From Thuidium tamariscinum (lineage: Eukaryota; Streptophyta; Bryopsida; Hypnales; Thuidiaceae), in the NCBI GenBank assembly GCA_947034885.2, contig OX344749.2, forward strand, positions 16,259,501 to 16,323,500: a DNA stretch of 64,000 nucleotides, written 5' to 3'. The notes under the pieces are model-generated. The model was given only the letters and a program-made list of their open reading frames with translations, was not told where the DNA came from and made no database searches. The position numbers were made by a program, and so were the translations under genes. Positions within the stretch are counted from its first letter, which is position 1, and each line of letters starts with the position of its first letter. Of the stretch, positions 54,301 to 64,000 are shown one piece after another.

Positions 54301-56753
54301 GATGAGAATGTGTGAAAGAAAATTTAAAACTTTGCACCATATAAGGTAACTAGTCAATAAATTGACCATATAAGAGCTGAAACTGAATTTGGGGGAGTAG
54401 AAACGTCTTAAAATTTTTTTCCAGTAAATTGCCTTTGAAAGACAAATGGAATTGAAATCTAACCGAAATTGTTTTATAATTTTTGAAGTTTTGTGGAATT
54501 AGTTATGAATTTTTGAAGTTGAAAGGGCATAGGGCTTTGAAAACGCCCACCCCCTGCAATGTACATCCTTTGTACATTGCTGAAGGCTACAAAAAGCAAC
54601 ATGTACAAGTAGTGAAAGTAGGCGGTTTTAGGCACATTGAACTTGCAATTGGTGGGGAAATTCATAATTAATTTTTGGAACAATGTACTTGATTACTTGA
54701 ACAAGTTAACAAGAAGATCAACAAGTTGGTTTTCTAAAAAAAAAATTAATGATGAAGATTTTGATTTTTGACATTCCTTTAGGCGTTAATAGTCAGTAGT
54801 CATCAATGATGGCAAATGACCCTATTAAACTAATACTAAAAAAATTAATAATTTTGTTTCTAAATTCAAGAAATTTAAATTTTACTAGTAAAAACATTGA
54901 ATATTAAATAGTATTAAAATAATTCTAAAATAATGATGAAAATAATAAAATAATAAAAATCTTGAAAACAACATCTTTATGTGGTTACATTGATTCCACA
55001 TTAACCCCTAAAATTTAGGCATAAAAAAAGTGGATGTGCCTTGTTCAACTTTGATTCTAACTTTCAATATAGCCATTTTGGTATTTGACTTAAAATAAGA
55101 AAATGAAGCTTGAAAACTTTTCTTTTTATTTCAACTTAAAATTTTGAAAAATTCCAAAAATTGAAAATTTTATTGCAATTGCAAGTTCTATGTGTTGAAA
55201 TTTATCAAACACGATGCATTGTCTTTTTCATTCATATTTTTTTGTTTTAAGATCAATCTTTAATTTCAATTGCAATATTCAGTTTTCCATTTAACATTCA
55301 TTAATGGTGAAAATTTCAAACTATTCCAATATATAGTATAATTGATATAATTTTCTTAACGTTTTACTTTAAAATTATTACAATAAAATGTAGTTTTCAT
55401 CAAGCAATTTGTAGAAAAATAGAATATGTAGAAAGTAGAATTTTACAATAGAATTTTTCTTGATAATGTATTAAATCAAAATTTTAATTTTCTTTAATAG
55501 CCAAATTTGACTTTGAAGTCTTTGTTATTGTAGTTTTTGGTTCAAAATTTTTTAAAGGCAAATTGAAAATTTTATATAGTGATCTCCATTTATACTTGTA
55601 CCTCTGGAAGAAATTGAAAGTATTTCGGATTTTTTCTGCTAGTTTTCTGTATTTATTTTTAATTTTTGTAAAAAAATGATAACAATTAGAATTTTTCTCA
55701 AAATCAATTGAAATTTTTGGTTCAATTGATAATCAACTATTGTTTCAATCAAATTTTTGTTTCAATTGATTTTGTTATTTTTGTTTCAATTAAAAATCTT
55801 CACAAAATCAATTGAAACCAAAATATAAATTTTATATCGATAAAATTCATAGTTTCTATTCCATTTGGTCAAATATCATCCTTAAGCTAAAATAAGCATA
55901 TCTTATTTTGTTCAAACATCAATCTTATATTTTTATTACTTGAAACTATGAATTTTATATCACTATGAGGAAATTCAAATGATTTTGAGAGAAATTTTAG
56001 TTATCTTTTTAGTTGCAAATATTAATTGGTGGGAAAATTCACAAGAAAATTTTGGAACAATGTACCCTATTACTTGAACAAGTTAACAAAAAGATCGACA
56101 AGTTGGTTTTCTTAAAAAAAATTTAATGATGAAGATTTTGATTTTTTACATTCCTTTCGGGACAAGTTTTTAGTATTTTGAAGTGCAGTTGGGGCACGGG
56201 TCCTTTTGGGGTTAATGGCATTTTTGAATCATGATTTGTCCATGTCATGATCTTATTTAAAATGGCCATGAATTTCTCAGAGCTCCACAAAAGGAATTTT
56301 GTCATTTGAATTTCATTTGTGAAACACTTGTACACCTCTGAAAAATATATAACTCTCTTGAAGTTCACCCTAACATACTCAGATTGCAAATCAGGGTGCT
56401 AATAGGTACTTCTACCTTACTTACTACTTAAACCTTATACATCATGCAAATTGTTACACAACCTTATCAAGTATCTACGTACACAACAACATCTACCAAC
56501 AATAAATACTATTGATCTCATTCCCCCCCCATGAATACGTTTGCCTATCAAGTATCAAAGATCATAAACATTAATAGCTGAAATTTTCAAATGCTTTCAG
56601 TAATTCAAAAAATATATTAGATTTCATTTGGGTTGCCATACATTGGTGCTCCATATATATACTACGTACTATATATGCTGCACGTGTACATTCTCTCTAT
56701 AACATAGACTATATATCATTCTATACTTACGTATGCTACTATACTATGCCGAT
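54301..56753. other. AT-rich DNA with a 134-bp direct repeat and weak exon-like stretches
   Basis: Two 134-bp copies at 54647-54780 and 56024-56157 (AATTGGTGGG ... ACATTCCTTT) share long blocks such as ACTTGAACAAGTTAACAA, separated by 1.24 kb of very AT-rich DNA. 54540-54671 (+) and 56123-56389 (-) have less AT-rich, protein-like open stretches that overlap or abut the repeats. I recognise neither. A perfect 10-bp dyad (GCAATGTACA...TGTACATTGC) lies at 54557-54581. Confidence 0.5.
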
Positions 56754-58277
56754 CTATTCATACGAACGTCGAAAGTGTTCATTGAGAATAGGCCAGTTGA
56801 AAGTACTAGTCCAACGATTGATGATGCGTGCCAAACCGCCCGCGTTCTCCGGGCCGTCTTTGCAAGGGCGCTCCAAATACACACGAAATGACATTGCCAA
56901 CGCTTGGTGATCAAATTTGCTCATGCTTGTCGTTTCTATGTTCAACTTGTGGTACTCCTCTGACATGCAATCCTTGTTCATTGCCATGGCTATTTTGCAC
57001 ACCGCGTACTCCTCCGTTGCAATGGATAAACTTGGAATTATATGCACATCTTTGTCTTTTTCGTGCAAATATGCAATCTTCCTTGTCACCCATCAACGGT
57101 TTTGCAAAGCAACGTCCATCTCTTGTTTGGATGTGAACACGTACAATGACTTCGGTGGTTCTGTAACGTACGAAGTCATGCCCCAATTGCACACTCCAAT
57201 ATACACGCGCGACTCGTCTGTGGGAAAGTGCAACATAATGTTGTCTAGTGAGATATCATTGTGCAAATATCCTGTATCGTGCACTGCATGCTAGATATGC
57301 AGCAACACCCATGCTAGCTCCGTGCGTTTCTTCCGAAATCGTGCAAGATGGTCCGCGGCAATGACATCCGCATCTGTTGGCGAGCTATATTGCAAGTGCA
57401 TACGTATATTGTCTGGATAAATTCTATCCAAATGCATCATCTTTTGCAAGGTCCCGCCATTCCACCAATATGCATATCCTTCATTCCTCCTTGCATGAAC
57501 TGCAGAAAACCGTATCACTCCGGGATGGCCAATCCGCACCGCCATGGACTTGTTTTGGTGTTCCATGACTTCCATCTTTGCAAGATGAGGTAGCGTCTGC
57601 TGTACATTAGATAGCTTTGCTGCAAACTCCCAATACTCAGGTATTTCATGGCATCCCCGAATTTGCACCCTCCGGATTGTTGCGTACTCGCCTTTGGTCA
57701 CGACATCATCACAAGAAATCACGGTCGCCGTGTCTGGAAGTGCTATTAGATGCTTGCTGCCTTCCATAAATTCAACCATTCCATCACTAGTTTTCCACCA
57801 ACCCATAGATCCTCGTCTGTTCTTGGCAAACGCGAATGGAGCACATCGGCCGACAAACAATTCAGCCCTTAGAATGACTTGCTCAAATGCGGCATCATGT
57901 TCACGGTGATGCTTCCCATACTTCGTTAAGATGTCCTTCGCATTCCACAACGCGTCATGCACCTTATTTTTCAATAACTGCTCAAAGCCACTCTTATCCA
58001 TCTCACTGTGCCATTGTGGAACAGAAATCGCATCCATAAACCGTCGCCACATGTCGTCCTTGAATTTTTTAGGACACTCCTCATTGTAACGAACATACTT
58101 CATCTGCAAGGACATCATGCTCTCCGATTCGTAGAAGTCCACGATCAATTTAATCATCATATTCTTCAATACTTCAGAGGGCTTGTTTGCATGTGCCTCC
58201 TCTTTAGATGGACCTGCCACCTCCTCTAGTTTCCTTTTACCCGCCTTCTTTGTTCGCGCCATCATGATAAAAATCAC
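56754..58277 (-). pseudogene. Protein-kinase-like gene with two in-frame stops
   Basis: One frame of about 507 codons on the minus strand. The likely start is ATG 58262 (MARTKKAGKRKLEE, basic and nuclear-signal-like). N-terminal ~170 residues: unrecognised helical domain (MWRRFMDAISVPQWHSE). Then kinase-like features: reduced Gly loop (TKGEYATIRRV), EFAAK for the ATP-binding Lys, KMEVMEH for the helix-C Glu, and catalytic loop YLHNDISLDNIML. The DFG site reads CNWG, so the metal-binding Asp is lost or changed. Stops: TAG after LLHI (57291) and TGA after LQNR (57093); both could come from CAG and CGA by C-to-T change. The frame resumes cleanly each time. A TATA box lies upstream at 58447. It could be a host pseudogene or a transposon-borne kinase. 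Confidence 0.6.
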
Positions 58278-58726
58278 ATCAAAACTTCAAAAAAAGGCAA
58301 CAAGGGGGCCCCAATAATGTCACCCCTGCTTTCCCTAGGAGGGGAACCAATGGAGACTTAAGAACTTAAGTCACCAAGCTTTCCACTCCGCGCTTGCAAA
58401 ATGCAAGGGAGAAAACAAGAGTGAGGGCGGACGGCCTAAACCGCCCCTCTTATACCCTGGCGGACGCCCTAAACCTGTGCGGACAACCCTGACGAGGTGC
58501 TGTCCGCCGTCCGATCGATAGGACGGCGCGCACGCGTCAGCGCGATCGGACGGCCTCGGACGGGCGGACGGATATGCGTCCACCTCGTCGGACGGCAGCA
58601 GTCCATCCGCCGACGCCCTGCACGTCGGAAACGTGTCCGCCCGATCAGGTGGACGGGAAGTCCGCCGTCCGATCGATCCGACGGACGACCATGATCGGGC
58701 AGGTGCTGTCCGCCTAATCCAACGGT
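58278..58726. other. Upstream region of the kinase-like gene, GC-rich
   Basis: 58278-58446 should be its 5' untranslated leader. 58400-58720 is packed with GTCCGCC, GGCGGACG and CCGATCGAT words but has no exact tandem period. Open frames here are composition artefacts. Confidence 0.5.
58447..58454 (-). promoter_or_regulatory. TATA box of the kinase-like gene
   Basis: On the minus strand TATAAGAG occurs within CAGGGTATAAGAGGGGCGG, about 185 bp before the ATG. The setting closely resembles the family-2 LTR promoter (GGGTATAAAAGGGGCGG), hinting that the gene may ride on an LTR-type or other repeat promoter. Confidence 0.5.
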
Positions 58727-61700
58727 CTACTTTGTAAAGGGCCTATTCATTTCAAAATTCACATGAAGAGGGGCCAAAAAAATATGGAGAGGTTGGAATG
58801 TCATAGAAAATTTGTGTTCTATGACAAATTTCCATTTCGAAATTGAAATTGCCTACTTTTTGTGAGAATAAAAAAAATAGGCTACATTGCGATATTTGGA
58901 GTTTTTTGCTAAGTGCCCTATTCATTTGAAAACTGAAGTGAAAAGGGGCCGACAAAAATATGCAGAAGTTGGAATGTCATAGGACATTTATTTTCTATGA
59001 CAAATTTCCATTACACATTTGAAATTGTCTAGTTTTGATTTTATTTCAAAAAATACGCCACGTAGCCATTTTTGAGTCTACGTTGTAAATAGCCTATTCA
59101 TTTGAAATTTTAGGTGAAGAGGGGCCAAAAAGAATATGGAGAGGTTGGAATGTCATAGAACATTTGTGTTCTATGACCAATTTCCATTTCGAAATTGAAA
59201 TTGCCTACTTTTTGTTAGATTCCAAAAAATAGGCTACACTGTGATATTTGGAATTCTTTGCTAAGTGCCCTATTCATTTGAAAATTGAAGTAGAAAGGGG
59301 TCACAACAAATATGAAGAAGTTCGAATGTCATAGGACATTTATGTTCTATAACAAATTTCCATTTGACGACTGAAATTGCCTACTTTTTGTGGGATTCCA
59401 AGAAATAGCCTACACTGTGATATTTGGAGTTTTTTGCTAAGTGCCCTATTCATTTGAAAATGGAAGTGGAAAGGGGCCGACAAAAATATGCAGCAGTTTG
59501 AATGACATAGGACATTTATTTTCTATGACAAATTTCCATTCCACATTTGAAATTGTCTAGTTTTGATTTTATTTCAAAATATACGCCAAGTAGCCATTTT
59601 TAGGTCTACTTTGTAAATGGCCTATTCATTTGAAATTTCACATGAAGAGGGGCCAAAAAAAATATAGAGAGGTTGGAATGTCATAGAACATTTGTGTTCT
59701 ATGACAAATTTCTATTTGGAAATTGAAATTGCCTACTTTTTGTGAGAATCAAATAAAATAGGCTACAGTGCGATATTTGGAGTTTTTTCCTAAGTCCCCT
59801 ATTCATTTGAAAATTGAAGTGAAAAGGGCCCGACAAAAATATGGAGAAGTTGGAATGTCATAGGACATTTATTTTCTATGACAAATTTCCATTCCACATT
59901 TGAAATTGTCTAGTTTTGATTTTATTTCAAAAAATACGCCACGTAGCCATTTTTGGGTCTACTTTGTAAATGGCCTATTCATTTGAAATTTCACGTGAAG
60001 CAGGGCCAACAAAAATATGGAGAGGTTGGAATGTCATAGAACATTTGTAATCTATGACCAACTTCCATTTGGAAATTGAAATTGCCTACTTTTTGTGAGA
60101 TTCCAAAAAATAGCCTACATTGCGATATTTGGAGTTTTTTGCTAAGTGCCCTATTCATTTGAAAATTGAAGTAGAAAGGGGGCGACAAAAATATGGAGAA
60201 GTTGGAAGGTCATTGGAGATTTTTTTATTTCTATGACAAATTTCCATTCCACATTTGAAATTGTCTAGTTTTGATTTTATTTCAAAATATACGCCATGTA
60301 GCCATTTTTGGGTCCACTTTGTAAATTGCCTGCTCATTTGAAATTTCACGTGAAGCGGGGCCAAGAAAAATATGGGGAGGTTGGAATGTCATAGAACATT
60401 TGTGTTCTATGACAAATTTCTATTTGGAAATTGAAATTGCCTACTTTTTGTGAGAATAAAAAAAAATAGGCTACATTGCGATATTTGGAGTTTTTTGCTA
60501 AGTGCCCTATTCATTTGAAAAATGAAGTGAAAAGGGGCCGACAAAAATATGGAGAAGTTGGAATGTCATAGGACATTTATTTTCTATGACAAATTTCCAT
60601 TCTACATTTGAAATTGTCTAGTTTTGATTTTATTTCAAAATAAACGCCACGTAGCCATTTTTAAGCCTACTTTGTAAATGGCCTGTTCATTTGAAATTTC
60701 ACGTGAAGTGGGGCCAAAAAAATTATGGAGAGTTTGGAATGTCATAGAACATTTGTCTTTTATGACCAATTTCCATTTGGAAATTGAAATTGCCTACTTT
60801 TTGTGAGATTCCAAAATATAGGCTACATTGCGATATTTGGAGTTTTTTGCTAAGTGCCCTATTCATTTGAAAATTGAAGTCGAAAGGGGGCGACAAAAAT
60901 ATGGAGAAGTTGGAAGGTCATTGGAGATTTTTTTATTTCTATGACAAATTTCCATTCCACATTTGAAATTGTCGAGTTTTGATTTTATTTCAAAATAAAC
61001 GCCACATAGCCATTTTTAAGCCTACTTTGTAAATGACCTGTTCATTTGAAATTTCACGTGAAGCGGGGCCAAAAAAATTATGGAGAGGTTGGAATGTCAT
61101 AGAACATTTGTCTTTTATGACCAATTTCCATTTGGAAATTGAAATTGCCTACTTTTTGTGAGATTCCAAAATATAGGCTACATTGCGATATTTGGAGTTT
61201 TTTGCTAAGTGCCCTATTCATTTGAAAATTGAAGTGGAAAGGGGGGGACAAAAATATGGAGAAGTTGGAAGAACATTAGACATTTCTTTTATTTCTATGA
61301 CAAATTTCCATTCCACATTTAAAATAGTCTAGTTTTGATTTTATTTCAAAATATACGCCATGTAGCCATTTTTCGGACTACTTTGTAAATTGCCTGTTCA
61401 TTTGAAATTTCACGTGAAGCGGGGCCAAAAAAAATATGGAGAGGTTGGAATGTCATAGAACATTTGTCTTTTATGACCAATTTCCATTTGGAAATTGAAA
61501 TTGCCTACTTTTTGTGAGATTCCAAAAAATAGGCTACACTGCGATATTTGGAATTTTTTGCTAAGTGCCCAATTCATTTGAAAATTGAAGTAGAAAGGGG
61601 CGAAAAAAAATATGGAGAAGTTTGAATGTCATAGGACATTTATGTTCTATGTCAAATTTCTATCTGGAGATTGAAATTGCCTACTTTTTGTGAGATTCCA

Positions 61701-61904
61701 AAAAATAGGCTACATTGCGATATTTGGAGATTTTTGCTAATTGCCCTACTCATTTGAAAATTGAAGTGAAAAGGGGCCGAGAAAAATATGGAGAAGCTGG
61801 AATGTCATAGGACATTTATGTTCTATGACAAATTTCCATTCTACATTTGAAATTGTCTAGTTTTGATTTTATTTAAAAAAATACGCCACGTAGCCATTTT
61901 TGGG
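58727..61904. repeat. Satellite array, 354-bp dimers of ~177-bp monomers
   Basis: The phrase CTACTTTGTAAATGGCCT recurs at about 58728, 59082, 59603, 59957, 60312, 60667, 61020 and 61376, mostly 353-356 bp apart. Two gaps of about 520-527 bp each hold one extra monomer. Each dimer has monomer a (CACGTGAAGCGGGGCC, GAACATTTGTGTTCTATGAC) and monomer b (GAAAAGGGGCCGACAAAAAT, CGCCACGTAGCC), sharing TATTCATTTGAAA, TATGGAGA and TGTCATAG. Monomers are 175-180 bp. No coding capacity. Confidence 0.92.
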
Positions 61905-61909
61905 TCTAC

Positions 61910-63634
61910 TGTAGAAGGTTGTTGGAACCAAATTCGGAATTACCCAACTAGTATAAGTTCGTTCCGAGGAGGCTAGTTAAATAGGATTTGACTCTAAATT
62001 TATGCCTAATAGGTCATTGCAACCAAGATTTATAAAAGAAATTCATTAACCACAAGCAAATTGTTATCCTCACGGTAATTCTAATTGCCAAATTTTTCAC
62101 TCCCCTCTTAAAGGCCACAAGGGTTAAGAATATCTCCCAAGCTATTTATTATTCTTTAATCTTCATCTTTTCTTTTTATATTCTTTTTTCTTTCAATTCG
62201 GGATCAATGCTTTCTTTCCAAATCGGATTGTACTGCTGCTGCTGCCGCAGTGTTTGTTTCAACTTTGTTGCTTCCAAATTGGACTTAAACTGGAACTACC
62301 AACTGCATCTTTGCTCCTCCGAATTGGATTAGATCTTATTGAATAGACTTCAATTGCTTCCAAATAGGGAACCACAACTTCAAGTTTCTGAACTACTTGC
62401 CTAGTTGGTAAACACTTATACATTCACAGAACTATCCAACTCGGTTGACAAGACAACATTCAGGCTTTATTCAACACTCCAAATTGATTTATACATACAT
62501 TCTCACTTTGCCTTAACATATCAACTTACACACATGGCATATTAGCCATCGGACTGATCTACAATTTGGATATTATAAAATTGCTACAATGACATCCAAA
62601 CACAAGAAGACAACTTGGAAAAATATTTCATTAAATTCTTCTTGCTAAACTGGCGATTAAAATCACCATTTACAAATTGGTTCACTAAAGTTCCATGTTC
62701 ATCAACTGCTTACAATCACCCAAAATAGATCTTAATTTCTCTACTGTGATCAATCAGAAAGATATTCCGATTAGGCTCATATCACTGCAACAAAATATTA
62801 CAATTTAGTTCTGATCTAAATTCTACAGTTCGCACTAACTGCCTGATTCAATCATCACCGCGCCATAATCCGAATAGGATTCCATTCTATCTAGCACTGC
62901 TACTCCAAATTCAACTCTAACTCAGATCTTCATACCAACTCGGAATTTTCTGCATTCACTACATCCCACTTCACACATCACATCATTCTCTCAATTTCCT
63001 CAACAACTCCTCAAACAATTTCCGAATTGGAATCACTCCAACTTCTCCTTTGCACATCAGACCACCGCCATACACTGGCACAACTCCATCCCAACTAGGA
63101 AATCACACAATCACATTCAAACACTTCGACTGATTAGGACCGACACAGACATGACTCCCAACTAGAAATCACACACACGCATACACATCAAAAACAAGAA
63201 AACAAAAAATACGCAGCACAACTTGGCTGGGACGCGCTGGACTTTCACTCAATAGACGGTAAGAAAAAAAAGAAAGAGAAACGACCCCAAATAGGAGCCA
63301 GGAAGATGAAGCCAACCACCCCAACTGACCCTGCAGATTCAACTGAACCAACTGACTTTCCCACTTGGCAATTAACTCACACTTGACCTGCCAATTTGGA
63401 CTGACCAAATCAACATCCCAATTGGACAGTCACTCACCAGCTAACTACCCAGACTTCCGACTAGGATAATCAGACACACCCAACTAAGACGTTCTACCCA
63501 ATTTGGACACACTTCCACATTCCAAAACAACCTACTAGGACTTCAAATTCACTAACTGCTTGCCTTTTACTACAATTTATACTCCGATTTGTACAAAAAT
63601 AACCCAAAAATTACATCCGACTAGGTCTTCTACA
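61910..63634. mobile_element. 1.7-kb LTR (probably solo) inserted in the satellite
   Basis: Begins TGTAGAAGG and ends CTTCTACA (8-bp inverted ends), with TCTAC duplicated at 61905-61909 and 63635-63639. The satellite resumes in register. No primer site, polypurine tract or coding frame is inside, so it is a solo LTR. TTTATAAAAG near 62028 is a candidate TATA box if the LTR is read on the + strand. It is rich in AATTGG and CCAATT words. It differs from the other LTR families in the window. Confidence 0.88.
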
Positions 63635-64000
63635 TCTACTTTGTAAATGGCCTATTCATTTGAAATTTCACGTGAAGCAGGGCCAAAAAAATATGGAGAG
63701 GTTGGAATGTCATAAAACATTTGTGTTCTATGACCAACTTCCATTTGGAAATTGAAATTGCCTACTTTTAGTGAGACTCCAAAAAATAGGCTACATTGCG
63801 ATATTTGGAGTTTTTTTCTAAGTGCCCTATTCATTTGAAAGTTGAAGTGGAAAGGGGCCGACAAAAATATGGTGAAGTTGGAAGGTCATTGGACATTTTT
63901 TTATTTCTATGACAAATTTCCATTCCACATTTGAAATTGTTTAGTTTTGATTTTATTTCAAAAAACTCGCCATGTAGCCATTTTTGGGTCTACTTTGTAA
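63635..64000. repeat. Satellite array, continuation
   Basis: One full 354-bp dimer after the LTR and the start of the next (CTACTTTGTAA at about 63990). The array runs off the window edge. Confidence 0.9.

Noticed and set aside
53956-54369. Several 97-137 codon Arg/Pro-rich frames on both strands
   Set aside because: All come from the stop-poor GC-rich 43-bp minisatellite and occur in every frame.
58727-61904. CRISPR-like repeat array
   Set aside because: Repeats are ~177/354 bp and contiguous without spacers, in plant-type DNA. This is a satellite.

Overview
The window reads as nuclear DNA of a land plant with a large, retrotransposon-filled genome. Ty3-type LTR elements, a CACTA-type foldback element and a ~177-bp-monomer satellite are present, and no intact conventional host gene was found. 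I cannot name the species. All calls come from reading the sequence by eye; no database search was possible. Counts of differences between repeats are hand counts.

Layout. 1-6276: AT-rich sequence with no clear gene, one decayed ~0.73-kb inverted-repeat element (copy from about 393) and two weak exon-like stretches. 6282-13202: stacked LTRs. A family-3 LTR fragment (6282-6408 plus 10474-11303) is split by a complete 4.06-kb solo LTR (copy A, 6409-10468, duplication CATGC) and followed by a reverse-oriented truncated LTR (11304-13202). 13203-53996: a giant Ty3-type element with two ~4-kb LTRs (B and C). It has a tRNA-Gly-type primer site, an ORF upstream of gag, a gag-protease frame full of stop codons and only a scrap of reverse transcriptase, so it is non-autonomous. 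Three insertions lie inside it: (i) an 18.5-kb Athila/Tat-like element on the minus strand (17910-36419, duplication GTGGC), itself carrying two copies of the inverted-repeat element and a 3.7-kb unclassified insertion with its own long ORF; (ii) a reverse solo LTR (37819-44565, duplication ATCAT) which contains a forward solo LTR of the same family (39325-42783, duplication CCGTC); (iii) a 164-bp CACTA foldback element (49082-49245, duplication CTT). Removing (i), (ii) or (iii) with one copy of its duplication rejoins the interrupted reading frame. 53997-58730: a GC-rich 43-bp minisatellite, AT-rich DNA with a 134-bp direct repeat, and a decayed protein-kinase-like ORF on the minus strand. 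58727-64000: satellite array of 354-bp dimers, interrupted by a 1.7-kb LTR (61910-63634, duplication TCTAC).

Main discoveries. (1) The giant LTRs carry a conserved 72-nt start exon ending in a splice donor, in frame with the ATG-less ORF1 inside the element; a diverged LTR keeps the same 24-codon exon, and another LTR family has an analogous 54-nt block. (2) The same LTRs carry a 19-nt stretch antisense to the anticodon arm of tRNA-Gly(UCC), about 108 nt upstream of a primer site that fits the 3' end of the same tRNA. (3) LTR-end and LTR-start hairpins show compensatory base changes between families. (4) There is an age paradox: the outer element's LTRs differ at about 0.2% of sites, whereas the LTRs of the element nested inside it differ at about 2.3%. 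(5) The Athila-like element is saturated with the palindromes CTATAG and CAATTG in coding and noncoding parts alike.
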